Source: Allacma fusca (lineage: Eukaryota > Arthropoda > Collembola > Symphypleona > Sminthuridae). From it: DNA of 64,000 nt. The stretch lies in contig OX359247.1 in assembly GCA_947179485.1 (NCBI GenBank), positions 25,210,801-25,274,800 of the forward strand. Reading direction: 5' to 3'. The notes under the pieces are model-generated. The model did not search any database. It was not told the origin of the DNA and worked only from the letters and a program-made list of their open reading frames with translations. This document shows positions 1-12,295 of the stretch, piece by piece. The position numbers and the translations under genes were made by a program. Every line of letters starts with the position of its first letter. Positions within the stretch are counted from its first letter, which is position 1.

Positions 1-312
1 CTTATTTGGATGGTATTAATTATGGCAATTTTATACCAACCTATACAACAGATCCCGGCCGGTTATAACCGGATTTTACCAAGAATAACCAGACCATTTC
101 TGACCACTTGGTAACCCTGTGTTCATGCATGCGTAATATTAGCAAAGCCAGTGGTACGTTTTGGTTAAAACCGGTTTTTATGGGACAGTGGATTTATTTG
201 GATAATAGTAATTACGACCATTTTATACCAACGCAAGCAATTGGACCAAGCCGGTAAGAACCGGATTCTAACCAAAAACGGCCAGAACATTTCTTGCCAC
301 TTGCCAACCCTG
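1..312. repeat. Diverged tandem duplication, about 192-bp period
   Basis: Two similar blocks follow each other. Positions 1-125 and about 193-312 share, in the same order, a TTATTTGGAT-like start, a TTTTATACCAAC core, a GCCGGT..ACCGGAT segment, a CCAGAACATTTCT-like segment and CCAACCCTG. The left copy is cut by the window edge, so the array may extend further left. No coding potential was seen. It could be a short satellite array or part of an old transposon. Confidence 0.6.
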
Positions 313-1097
313 CTCAGTGACAATCGGGTAGTATCCAATAGATACGGTTATCACTATATAAAATGTATGTACTCGTGGGGGCTGCACCCGAGCATTTTTG
401 GGTAATTCAAGGGTTCATACTGGGATGGATTGCTATGACCAACAATACGACCTGCCAACCGTGAAGTTGCTTGTTTCTTTGTATACAGATACTTGCATTT
501 GTTCCAGAGCCAAGAGGCTTCGTTTCATTTATAATTACACGGTCGTTGCAACCTAACGCGTCTAATGATTGTTCAAATATATTGCTTTGTAAATACGTTA
601 TAACGTTGACGGAAAAAACTGCATGATCAGAAAATTCTACTTTACTCTTGTACTTTACTAACCTTGCGTCCTATTGACAACAATTTCTAACGTCGGGCTT
701 GTGTTAAAATGAAAAAAAGATTAGTCGGGAACAAAAGGTTTCATGTTCTCGGAGTTGAAAAGCAAGTTTTCGGTTAAGGTGAGTTTAGTATTAAAGAATT
801 ATTTGCCATAGTATATAGTATTGTTATAGTATTTGTCCCAATTGGATATCCTAACAATACAAGAATTATTCACTAACCAATTCACAAGAACACATTTCGT
901 TCAGCAAGTTATTACTTTGGCGTAGTAGCATTTGAATTTCGTCAGTGTTTATCAAAAATACATCCTAAATGGCCTTGAAGGATTTTTTGAACAATTTGAA
1001 ATAGGATACCCATAACGCCTAGGGAAAATGCCAGGAATTTAGGGCATTTTAATAAAGAAAAAAAATATACAAATTGGACATTTTCAGCTGGGCAGGA

Positions 1098-1296
1098 ATT
1101 TTCAACCAGCGAAACTTCCAGTACCCGAGTAATACCCGCGTACTAACAATAGGTTCTCGGGTATGGGTACAGGTTTTGGGTACATTACGGGTACGGGTAA
1201 ATTGTAGGTGCAGGTGCTAAATTGTTGTTTCAAGTATGGGTACGGGACCTAAAATATTTTACCCGGGTACTCGGGTGTGGTTACGGGTACAGGTAA
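1098..1296. repeat. GGGTAC/GTACCC-rich degenerate repeat tract
   Basis: The hexamer GGGTAC and its complement GTACCC recur many times in both orientations (for example around 1121, 1163, 1190, 1240 and 1265). The same motif reappears at 1417-1430 and at 6547-6590, beyond the retrotransposon. It reads as a low-complexity interspersed repeat. The flank on both sides of the retroelement suggests the element landed in this tract. Confidence 0.5.
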
Positions 1297-3445
1297 AGCG
1301 TTTTGTAGATAGATGGTCGCATGCCATAGAGAGAGGTGGACGTATTCTTGTTTGCTGCGCTTACAGGGTTTTCTGGAAGCAGATTTATCCTCCTAGCATC
1401 GTGAATTATACCAATGTCGGGTACCCGTACAATAATCGTTCCATGCATTGGATATTGATGTACTTATTTCTATTGTTTTGCGTAATGTTTATTTAATTTA
1501 TATTAACCTATCTTCCATTTCTTTCTTTGCATTTTGTTGTGAGGTTCGGAGTAAGTATGCACTCGCATGTTTTAGGCGAGTTAGTAGGTTCAGCTCCTAC
1601 TATTTTAAATTCATTGCGTTAATTTTTGAAATCATTGTTATTATGTATTCACCTGGGTGTAAATGGGATTATGAGTCCGGTAGCTCACTATTTGCTATAC
1701 TGGCTACTTTTAGGGAATCACTGAAATGTCCAGAGTATAAATACACTGGAAAACCTGTAAATTTGGACCACTAATCTTTTGGCCCTTGTAGTGTTGAGAT
1801 CCATTTTTTTGACTTATGGTGTAACTTGTACAAGTCACCATTTCCTTTCATTAATTTTGCTGAATTATATTTTATAAAGTACTCGGTAGTACTACAGTAA
1901 CTACACGTTTCTTGAAATCAAATTTTATTAATTGCTTTATAATACATCTTACATATCTGAGAATCTCCGCTAACACATTATTACCTGCATCCTACGTACT
2001 GTTAGGAACTATTTAGCGGCTCATTGGATAGTTCCCAACTCAAATTATAAAATAGTGACTCCCAAAGAATAGCAAAAGATATGCGTGTTTATTGTTTCAA
2101 GATCAGTTTAGGAGTGACGGCATATGCATATTTGACATTATATGCATACGATTGATTGGTTCATAGTTAGAATTGTAAATATTCTCAAATATAACAGATA
2201 TTCACTAAATATTAAGGCACTGAGATGGTTGACATTTGGTTACCAGTGCAATTAGTTTTAAGAAATAGTGACGAATATAAATATTCGTTACAGTACATAC
2301 ATATATCTTGGTACAGATATATATTCCATGCCTGAGATCCTATCCTATACCAATTATCTCTCTTTGTTCATTGAGCTAATACAGTTGGTTTTTCCCTTTG
2401 TTAGCACTAACCCTTTTCTGGCCAAACATATATTGTATTATTATCTTACCATACCTTACCATCTATCTTTGCCTTCCTAGTCGAAGGTGCTCTGAAGCAC
2501 GTATAAGCTGATAGCTTGTACGTGGACCAGATTCCGCCGACAAAAAACATGTGCATAAAATGTTTGTGCGTCCCGTGAGACGTGTTGCTTGTGAATCTAT
2601 TTACTACGTGCGATTAATTTGCCGCTTTAACCAATTCAATCGAGTTTCCGTACAACGGCAATAAAAACCATTGATTTCCTTATGTGGGAAGCAAAACAGT
2701 CGATAACAGCAAGGACTCTTAATACAGGAAACCTCTACAGCCTGGCAGCTCACTATCAACGCTAAGAATAAAAACGCATAGCAAAGTCTAGAGCTGGCCA
2801 GGCAGCCTACAAAGATAAGTACGTTTGTATTGCAAAATAACATTCATTATCACGACTGTTGCGACGGAAATAGTAATAATTAGGAAATATTGAGTTGTTA
2901 AATTTGTTAAATATAAATTGTAGTAATTAGCCAATGAGATGTGGTAAAAATGATGGTGAAGAAAGTCAGAATGATAATAGGATTCATTCTGTGTCGAGAG
3001 ATACAGAGAACCACAAGTTAAGGGCAAAGGTCCTAAAATTCATACAAGTAAATGTGAAAGTAAAACAAAATTGTTAATACGAATAAAGAATTGATTGTTG
3101 CATTGAAGTATGCTAGTCCTTCGATAATTTGTTACAAAAAGAAAATAAGTCAATTTTCAAGAAAATAACAACGACCTTACATCAGAGGTGGAGAGCCCAA
3201 AGCAGAAATACAAACTTAACATTCACAAATTAATATTCAGGAAAGAACTGAAGCATGCATGTGGGACACTCGCCAAAGGCAAACTCCATGGCGCAAGTGA
3301 CTAAGTGCCAAAACATGGAGAACCACACGGAATCGACAAATAATGAGGACCTCAAGAGACAGCTGGAAGAGAATCAAGAACTAGACCCGAGGCTAGACTA
3401 GAAAAGAGACCAAAATCACCATGCAATGGAATCTAAGCAGGACCA

Positions 3446-3957
3446 ATGGTGTACGTCCAAAATGAAAAGTTGTTGGGTGCAATGGAAAAAAGGCTTTTCA
3501 AGATACTGGCGGATCTGGAAGAGGCTTTCACGGGAATAATAGAGGTAATTGAGGCTAGAATGGATGCATTAGAACAGGATACGGACTCCCTGAAGTCAAA
3601 GGTGCTTTCTCGCCCACAGGAAAACCACGAGCTGAGGATAAACGTGGAGATCATGGAAGTTAGAATGAATCATCTTAACAGAAGAAACAACATCATCTGT
3701 TATGGCTTACCGGAAAACGACTCAGAGACAAGATCAAGACTCCATGAAAACCTTAACAAGTTCATACGTGAATCCATGGAAATAGATTAGGTGTTTATTA
3801 ATAATGCATACAGGGTGAAAACAGACAAATCAGGTCAACCACGTGCGGTTAAGGTAACATTTGCGAGACTCCATGATCACGAAATAGTCCTGATAAGCAG
3901 AAGCAAATTGAAAAGAAAAATACATCCCAGTATTCATCTATCCAGAATTATACATGG
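3446..3957 (+). pseudogene. Retrotransposon ORF1-like protein, broken
   Basis: The frame from 3446 reads a heptad-rich helical stretch (MEKRLFKILADLEEAFTGII, then ARMDALEQ) and a RRNNIICYGLPE motif, the usual coiled-coil to RRM-like transition of L1/CR1-type ORF1 nucleic-acid chaperones. An in-frame TAG at 3788-3790 interrupts it. The same frame then continues with a plausible C-terminal part (NNAYRVKTDKSGQPRAVKV) to a stop near 3960. The upstream N-terminal part (from about 3250) lies in another frame. ORF1 proteins bind the element RNA; this one cannot be made intact. Confidence 0.6.
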
Positions 3958-4339
3958 TTGACGCAGAAAAGGCCAAGAAGAACCGAAGTTCTCGTGCAAC
4001 AAGTCAGCAGCGAATTCAACACAGGAATCATGTTGGCAGCCAACCCTCTCCCCATTCATTTGAAGAACCGGCGAACCCATTTCATCTTTAACCAACATCA
4101 TTTATTGGAACTGTAACGGAATTTTTAACTTTTTTAACCTAAACAATAATGAAAAACAATGCTAAATGCGGAGATATGGTCTACAGCGGAAAGCGTCTCT
4201 CTGAGTACAGAAAGGCAATATTATGACATGCATGTAAACCCCGCCACAAAGGCATGCACATTTGAACCAAATACTAATATTTTTCTTCATTTAAGACTCT
4301 AATGCAAGAGTAGCCCAATTAAACTAGTTTCATGACAAT

Positions 4340-4798
4340 ATGCACTCGGGTCCCCTGAGCCATACACGATCGAGGCTGAACAACGTCTCAAATCAAAGAG
4401 AAAAACTCATCTTCGAGAATCTGTCCCAGCTGGATTTCATTATCCTTAATGGCAGATGCATAAGTGACAAGCCGGCATCACACACGTATGTATGTAATAA
4501 TGGTTTAAGTGTAATCGATCTCATGTGGTCAAACCGCAAGAGACGTGAACTCGTACTTGACATGAAAACACTTGAAATCACCTTATCCACACACCTCCCA
4601 ATGGTCAGGCTCCTGGAGACTGAGTCCGTATCCTCAATAATACCCTCCCAAAAATTGGAGAAAAATCTTTTTTACAAATGGAAGGCAGACGTTGAGGAAC
4701 TATCTAATTATGTCAATCTTTTAAACACAATTCTCTCTTTGGTTACAAAGGTCACGGATATTGATGTGCAAAACTCAGCAATCGCTAACGCTGTCTGA
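4340..4798 (+). pseudogene. Retrotransposon AP-endonuclease domain fragment
   Basis: A 152-codon frame matches the C-terminal half of the endonuclease domain of non-LTR retrotransposons. It has LDFIILNGR (the usual region after GDFN), SHTYVCNNGLSVIDLMW (the TY...G.S.IDY region) and STHLPM, resembling the catalytic SDHxP motif. The start of the domain (WNCNG) is visible near 4107 in broken form. The enzyme would nick target DNA to prime reverse transcription. The frame is lost downstream at about 4795 and shifts into the frame used at 4761-5117. Confidence 0.65.
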
Positions 4799-5309
4799 AG
4801 CACGCATATCACGCACTATTACGATAGGGACTCAAGGAGGTCTCAACAAGCCTTGGTGCGACCATGACCGCCATGTATCCCGCATGAGAGTACTTTCAGG
4901 TTTAAAACTACGAATGCAACAAAATGCCGAACCGCTTCGCTTGAAATACCATGAAATGAGAACGTCGCATAAATCCTTACTTAAACTACAGAGAAATCAT
5001 GCATTACTTAATAAAAATCGCATGAGGGACCCTCGATCTATTTCTGTCTTTTGGAAAACATTTAACAGCGTCAAAGCCAAGAAACTCTATCCATGTGACG
5101 TCTCAATTGCTGAATAGCAGATATTTTACGCAGATGTTATGTCTCCAAACGTTTTTGCCATGACGTTTTGTGAGAACATGTGAACTACATGTGAAGAAGA
5201 ATGAGCAGTTGGACGCCTAGATTTCTTTAAGATAATTGGAATTTGCGATGGTGGGATTAAAAAGAGACAAGTCTGCAGAGATAGACAACATCCCAAACGA
5301 ATTTTAGTT

Positions 5310-5670
5310 TTCATGTCCTGAACTCCGGCAAACGTTACTCGCTCTTTTTAATAATATTCTTGCAAACGGTCTTACTCCTAAAGCATGGTCGGAAACAGAA
5401 GTTTTCATTTTATTCAAAAAATGGGATAAAAGTCTTCCATGTAACTATAGAGGCATAGCTCTAATAAATACAATATTGAAATTATTCACAAGTGTGCTGT
5501 ACAACATGCTTTATGATTGGTGTGAGAATCGTGGTAACTCCCTGAAAATCAATGTGGTTTCAGGCGGAAAAGGGTTTCGCCGACCAAGTCTTTACTCTGC
5601 TAGCTCTGGTACAATTAAAATTGCATGCTAAAGGTCGTAAATGTTTTGCTCTTTTGTGGATCTCGCCTGG
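5310..5670 (+). pseudogene. Retrotransposon reverse transcriptase fragment, internally deleted
   Basis: Translation around 5330-5560 gives ALFNNILANGLTPKAWSETE, then LPCNYRGIALINTILKLFTS, the N-terminal fingers region of a non-LTR RT (motif 1-2a, NYRGIAL). After a frameshifted GFRR region and KLHAKGRKCFAL (about 5615-5655), the sequence jumps into C-terminal material with no trace of the catalytic YADD palm motif, so an internal deletion has removed the active site. Stops occur at several places. Non-functional. Confidence 0.7.
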
Positions 5671-5679
5671 AGATTCCTC

Positions 5680-6366
5680 TGCTTGTGAAGACAGTTCAAA
5701 ACCAATTCCTTAAAAGAATGCTTTGGCTACATAACAGAACCCCCGCCCATGTACTCAGAGCTGAAACGGGTAGATATCGCATTTTCTTAGAATTCTCCGT
5801 TGGGCTCTTAAGTTTTGGGGTAAGATAATATTGATGCCTCCCACGCGGTTAGTCAACATTGTATATGAAAGACTCAGATTTGCTGGTTCTAACTGCTCTC
5901 TTTTCCCCCTATTGGCTAATGTTCATTCGAGACCTGCTACAAGCACGGCTTCCCAAATGTCTGGGAATTTCAGTCGGCCGAGTACCTTTCCCCAGCAGTT
6001 ATCTCAGAATGCTTTATATCGGAGGATCTGAGGCGTGTTAAGTCATCAACATCCATGCCGGAATACAAAACAATCAGATGTCACTTCTCTACATCTAATT
6101 ACTTAAGTCCTAACAAACCATTTTTTCGATTAATTGCAAATGTAAGGCATGGCTCTACCTCTCTGCACACCAAAAGAAATGTATACCGTTTAACAAACCC
6201 TGCTCCATGTAATTCTTGTAACCCAAGCGAAGAGCATGACATATTTCACGTGGTTTTCAGATGCCCCCTATGTGTAACAACAAGACAACAAATAATTTTT
6301 AAATATGGTTTTAATAGCATTAATTTCTCTTACAACAGCCACCTCAATCATATGTCATTGCTTTAA
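5680..6366 (+). pseudogene. Retrotransposon ORF2 C-terminal region with Cys/His knuckle
   Basis: Two frames carry the distal part of ORF2. One has FLKRMLWLHNRTPAHVLRAE (from about 5700). The other (6055-6366) has HGSTSLHTKRNVYRLTNPAP followed by CNSCNPSEEHDIFHVVFRCP, a C-x2-C...H...C knuckle common at the end of ORF2 in arthropod non-LTR elements. A frameshift lies near 5830. Just downstream are AATAAA and the TTA tail. Confidence 0.6.
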
Positions 6367-6509
6367 AAAATTAAAACCCCTTCATGTGATTTAATGGGCT
6401 TATTTTAGATTTATCGACAATCGTTCTACAAGAAGAATCCTTCTTGATACACTTTCTGTAACTTGAATATGTATGGATAATATGGGCGCCGCCCGAAAAG
6501 AATCCTGAA

Positions 6510-6545
6510 TAAATTTATTATTATTATTATTACAGCGTTTTGTAG
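6510..6545 (+). repeat. TTA-microsatellite 3' tail and putative target-site copy
   Basis: AATAAATTTATTATTATTATTATTAC-like tail (about 6508-6533), followed directly by AGCGTTTTGTAG at 6534-6545. The same 12 bases occur at 1297-1308. This marks the 3' end of the retroelement. Confidence 0.55.
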
Positions 6546-9500
6546 TACCCGATATTCGGGTACGGGTACACGGTTTCTGTACCCAGTCCGAGCATTGTGG
6601 AGTTTACAGTTTACAGTTGTACACATGTACCCTTTACTCGTGCTTTGTACCTTTATGATACAAAATGAATACATAGAAAGATTCGAATCCATAAAATGTT
6701 AAACGCAAAGTCAACTGTCATGCTAAGGAGCTAATAGAAATTATGTACGAGTATTGTGAAATATAAATATTAATGCATAATCGAAATTATATACACATAG
6801 CTAAAGCAAGGTAGGTTAAAGGCTAGAAAAAAGTATTAGACAAAAAATATGGATTAGCTACAATGAACTTTAAAAATTGTATGACCAATCTACACATTCA
6901 AAATGCTTCTGAATATTATGATCAACAGAGTTTATTTCATGCATTTCATCAAAATGAGACGGTAAAGTTGACAAATATGTTTGTAAAAACACTCACGTGT
7001 ACAAGTATATGTTGATATTTGATACTCCAATGAACTTATTTAACGATGTTTGTAGAACAAATGAGCAAAGTTAAATAAACCATTTAGTTTGTGCACACTT
7101 TGTAAATTATCAAGGCACGTGGCTAGCGTAATTCACAGCATAAAACTTGAGACGTTTGTGTAACTTTAAGCTAGACTTCTTACTCTCATATTACCAACCC
7201 AAAAGAAAAATCGATTTCCCTCGCGGAAGAAAATATAAATACGGGAAAAAATCAAACTAGGCTAGACAGTAATTACAAGACTCAGATATAGTTTTTTGTT
7301 TACATTTGAGCATTCTAAAGACTTGGCTCGAAATCCTTCTACGTATACGCAGCCGTAAAATAGAGGTATCAGTCTACCCATTTAGATTTAGAGGGTGAAG
7401 TGAACGTAGCCGTAGAACAGAGTAGAAAGAAGAGAGATAAAAATAGAAACAGAGAATTTACTTAAAAACGTTTCTTTAACTTGAAAACTAGCAAACTAAA
7501 GATTTATCTAGTATTCTTAAAACAGTCCTAAAAAGTAAAAATTATCTACATACATAAATACACATGCTTGTGCAAGTAACATATCTATAAGAAACTAAAA
7601 TTCATAGTTATTACATACTTGCAGCTTCAGATTTTCATCCAGACCCATTATGTAGCTTTAAAAAAAGATGAATAAAAGTGGTTCAGGGTGTTTCATAACC
7701 TTTGACTTCCCCCTTAATCCTTATAAGGGACAAACATTGTTTCATTATCCTGGGTCGAGAATTCATTATGGTCACAATCTTCAAAATCACGTAATAAAGT
7801 CGAGAATGTTTTAGGATTTTATACATTGCAATATTTGCTTACAGCATAACATTTTTCGTAAATTTCGTTTGTCCTCGTTTGTAGAAAATTTCAATGGCTT
7901 TCAGAAGAGCTATCCAACAGGGCTCAACCTTAAATAATCATGCTCGTGTTCCGTAAGAACAAGAGGAAGGTTGGTGAAATTCTTCATTACGATTACTAGT
8001 AAAGATGCAGAAATAAAAGTTTCTGATCTGATTTAATTTTTAGATTTCTGATTTGCCTGCATCTGATGCCATCTTCGCAGTTCAAATATTACGGTCACAG
8101 GAACTGAAGTTGTGAGGCAAAGTCAATATAGTGCCTTAAAAAGTATGTTTCCTTTGTTTCAATCTGGCCTGTGGCCACACACCTCAATTTTTAACTTGGA
8201 AAGACGATATTATGAATAAATGAATGAATCTCAAATGAATCCCCTTTATATTTGCTACAGACACGTTTTGGATTGACCGATCGTCCATGTAAAAATGACA
8301 AGATCAGAAACTTTCATCTCCGTATGTCTTTGATCGTTATGGTGTATTTATCCAGTCTTGCTCTCCGTACTTACGGGTCGTGCCCACGATTCTCAAATAA
8401 AAGACATGTTGGATAGATCTTGTGAAAGCCGAAGTAAGTTCCTAGAAACTAGCGTCAAACATTAAATTAGAAATAACCTGTATCCACAACCTTTGAGCTA
8501 CAAGGACGAAATAAGTTTTGAAAAATCTGGAAAATAATGTACTTGACAATCGAAGAATCGCATAACTATCGTCGTCCCTAATATGGGCTACGGGAAGATA
8601 AAACATATAAAACACCCAGAATATAGAAGTATAATGCTAGTTTTCATAATAATACACCTATTTTTTAATTATCTGTTTAGTGTAGAATTATTAGTGAATT
8701 TATATTCGGTCAACGGATAAAAACAATTAGAGGTAGGTTCAAGTTATCGAACTAAAACTCTGTCAGACTTAAAAGGTATAACTCGAAATATCAGCCCCAT
8801 TTTTTCAAAGTTACCAACTACAGTTCAACTTTATATAAAACACTTTTGTTTAATTTTGTTTCCTTCTTTTTTAACCCTTTGAGCATCAAAATTTTCCATT
8901 CACAACTAATATAAAAAAAATTGCGCGGTTCTGCTGTTTGAAGTAAACTATATAAATGACTTATTATCCTATGATTTGATGCATTATAATGAAACTTTTG
9001 TTCTCCAAACTTACGGAAAACTATTCATAGGCGTTTAGTTTACCCAGCCTGAAGGTTACCCATAAGTGCTGATATTTTTTTAGATTTATTTTTAACAATT
9101 TTTAAAAATTCAATCAACATTTTTTAGTCAACCTTCATTGTCAGTAATTTTCCCATGGTATACGGTGGTATATGGTATACCTACTTGAATGATTATTTTG
9201 ATTATTAAGAGTAAACACTTGCGGAAATATGTATGTACATATGCGTGAGATCTGACAGTACTCCGTCCATGGATCAATGGCGGAACACATGGGTTGAAAT
9301 GTATCAGATACATACATACATCATAAACTTGCGTAAGTACTTTCCTATGTACATATGTAACTATATAAACACTTCAGACATCGCAAATATTTATTTTTAC
9401 TAACTTCATAAATCGGAAATATTCCCTGCAGAAGCAGCTTACGATGTCAAAAACATATTGTGGTTGCGCAGTCAAATTAAATGAATCATAAAATGCATAC

Positions 9501-12240
9501 GTAGAACGTGCCTTTTATGGATTAGTATACATACATACGTGTTTACATTCTATGTCGAACTTTAGATCAAGAAATTCTAAAATAAACAAAATTTACTAGC
9601 TCTGCGTCAAACAGGTGTCGAAAATATTCTCATTTTGGTAATACATATTAGAAGCCCGAGCTTGAAAGTTTATGTTAGTGGACATACATCCGTCGGATTA
9701 TTATGGTTTCGGTAATCCTTACACAAGTTAAATTGTGGGTTTTATAATTTGAATATTATTTTTAATTCCAAATCCTCAAACGGAAGATTTTCATTGTAAA
9801 TAATTTCTAATCCAACTCCAAGCTAAAAGCAGCCTAACCAACAAAATTCAGAGTTATTATAAACACAATATCCTAAAATTAGCCACAGAAATGATAAGAT
9901 TATGAGATACGGTTTCACTACAGCCTTACGACTTATAATATTCTGTAAAAATTGTCCAATCAGTATGCGGGCCTTTGTAGCAATTTGTATAAGAAGCTTT
10001 ATAGTATCTACTTTAAATCATTTCTTCGCAAGCTCGATAAGTGACTGATCTGGAGTAATCGGAAGTCGTGTCCTCTAATTTAAAAGCACATACCTAACCG
10101 ACGTTTTTTGAGAAAAGCACGAAGGAAGATTTATATCAGTTCACATCAGAATCTGCTCCTTATTTTCCCGAGTTCGTGTATGAGCTAATGCGATTATAAA
10201 CATAGAGCCTGGATCCCGAATCCAAAGATGTAACCACTCGGGTTTAAAACTAGCTAAAAAAAACCCATTTCTAAACCTGGGAAACGCACTTCTACGTACT
10301 CAAATCTATATTATGTATATTGCCTTGGGTTTGCATAAAACTTGGCTGATTTACTTTTTAAAGATACGCAATACGAAAGACTTGCGTAAATGATTACAGG
10401 TACTGATAGCAAAAGCATATTCGCGCTGTTTTGTGCCTCGCTGCTTCCATATCGCTACGTATTGTTAGTGCTGGGAAAGATCTTCAATTTTCATTTCACC
10501 GAAGTTGTATAACTTTCTATTCAATCTCGGATAATGTAATCTACTGCTATTTTAATTATGTGCGACTACATCCCAAGCCATATCTTGGTACTACACAAAC
10601 CATTCAGGTAGACAAACTCAACCTTTTACAGTCGAATAAGCAGGCTGGGTTTTTGTATACTCTGTACACCGCAAACCTAGTGATTTTCAAAGTCGAACAG
10701 AATGCCTCATATTATACATTAAACCTCAGCTCGGTGATATCTACAAGCTATGTATCTTCCGACAAACGTGATAGTAGACGTGCGTCTGCATGTCATTTGC
10801 ACCCAAAGAAGTTTTGCTTCTCACTCAAGTTGTTGGATTGTGAGCTTTTTGCGTCGTCATGGCGTCAAATGGGAAAGAGCGACAGCGTACATCTATCTTC
10901 CATCCTATTATTTAAATAAAAAATCTAAGTACTATATTTCATTACTTTTTAAGTTATGATGTACAAATAAATTTCTAATGCTAAAAAATACTTTCCATAA
11001 GTGCCACTGAACGAGGGTATTCACCCTATGTCTACTTTCTCATGACATTTTGTAATGGCCCTGAAGCCGTACTTAATGTGGAAATACGGGGAAAACACAA
11101 GGGATGAAAGATGAGGATTGATGGAGGATATAGAGTAGCTGGGAGGAGAATGATTATAAATATAATATTATTTACAAATGAAGTAGTTATAAATTTTAGC
11201 GGACTCAGTAGAGTATAATTGGCGGATTCCCTACTCCTACCCTACCCCGCAAAGCTCTTGAAACCCCCTTCAAGATAAACTGTATAATGTTTGAAAATCG
11301 TCTCCCTCCGTGTTACATACCTACGAAACACCCTGTAACCTTAACCTAAATAGCTTCCCCTAAACTTAACACATAAAGTTCACCTGATCTGTTCAACAGA
11401 TGCTTTCTGCGGTTGTGGTTGTGGTGACAAATTAATGACATAAATACTGCAGTACTTCCTCGGATGCGGATAGTGTGCCCAACTTCTTAGGGAGTTCGAA
11501 AGACCTTTTGGTGAAATACTTTCCATATGCGTAAGTGAGAATCTGAGAACTGTAGTGATAGGTATACAAGGGTTTGGATGTTATCCGAAATTTGTTCCTT
11601 TTCAATCAAAAGCAATAAGATTTTTGTGCGAAGCACGACTTTTCCAAAAATCTAAATTCTAAGAAGCTGCTAATCCATGGATCAAAGAAGGATCGTTATA
11701 ATAAGCAAGTAAACCATATTCCATTCCGGATAGTCTTGTGAGATAAGAAAGTAGGTCGTATGTCATACCATGCTGTACAACAGGCAGCAAAACAGAACAC
11801 ACAGTATCCTCTTAAGACAGAATGAGAGTCTCAAAATATACTGTAAAGCCAAATATGTGCATATCTGTAATATTACCTGTTGTGTGTTTAGAAAATCCCA
11901 AAATGTTTACATATGCGGTGTCAGTTGGAATCTGTCCTTGTGTTTCCCAAAGGTAGAGGAATGCATAAGGGACCTGTTTTCAATTTCCTCCTACTTAATT
12001 CTTTGGGTATGCATTTGTACATCTACATATATTCGTTTTTCCTAGTAACAAGTGCATATATGTATGTTGATATTTGGTAAAGGACTCAGGTTCTTTCCAA
12101 GTAAAGAAGCTTTATAAGGAGCAATAAATTAAGGGCTTTTAAGAACTTAATGAATTAAATTACTCAGCAAAATAAAGCTTGATGTAATAATTGAGCAAGA
12201 ACTAATAATTATTATTTCAGTATAGTTGCATTAACTCCAC
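6546..12240. other. Long AT-rich region without a supported gene
   Basis: After a short GGGTAC-type stretch (6546-6595), nothing with protein-like composition, splice-flanked exons or RNA-gene features was found on either strand. Small open frames exist (the largest at 10431-10919, plus strand). None shows a recognisable motif or is flanked by matching exons. Confidence 0.5.
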
Positions 12241-12243
12241 TTG

Positions 12244-12249
12244 TTTATT
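12244..12249 (-). terminator. Poly(A) signal AATAAA of the GILT locus
   Basis: TTTATT on the plus strand reads AATAAA on the minus strand, about 47 bases after the stop of the distal GILT exon (TGA at 12296-12298). No AATAAA lies between the stop of the proximal copy (13192) and the next exon (13093). This suggests that transcripts of both copies may end here. Confidence 0.55.
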
Positions 12250-12295
12250 CGTTGACACATGTTACAACCATGGAAGGCATTAAATTCACGCGAAA

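Larger units (their letters stand above)
1309..6533 (+). mobile_element. Decayed non-LTR retrotransposon, ORF1 + AP endonuclease/RT type
   Basis: The four protein pieces of a two-ORF non-LTR retrotransposon occur in the expected order on the plus strand: an ORF1-like coiled-coil/RRM protein (about 3446-3957), an apurinic endonuclease-like domain (about 4340-4620), reverse transcriptase (about 5310-5660) and a C-terminal Cys/His knuckle (about 6055-6366). The 3' end carries AATAAA followed by a TTA microsatellite (6510-6532), a typical tail. Stops and frameshifts break every ORF and part of the RT is missing, so it is not autonomous. A 12-bp string, AGCGTTTTGTAG, occurs at 1297-1308 and again at 6534-6545 directly after the tail. 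If it is a target-site duplication, the element spans 1309-6533. The 5' boundary is less certain than the 3' one because 1309-3400 has no recognisable coding content. Confidence 0.7.

Noticed and set aside
1236..1774. Two overlapping open frames near the retroelement 5' side
   Set aside because: They run through the GGGTAC repeat and show no protein family features.
6660..6700. TTCGAATCC, resembling a tRNA T-loop
   Set aside because: No matching stems, anticodon loop or A box could be found around it.
10431..10919. 162-codon plus-strand open frame
   Set aside because: No recognisable motif, signal peptide or splice partner; composition is that of AT-rich noncoding DNA. It could be a real orphan gene but nothing supports it.
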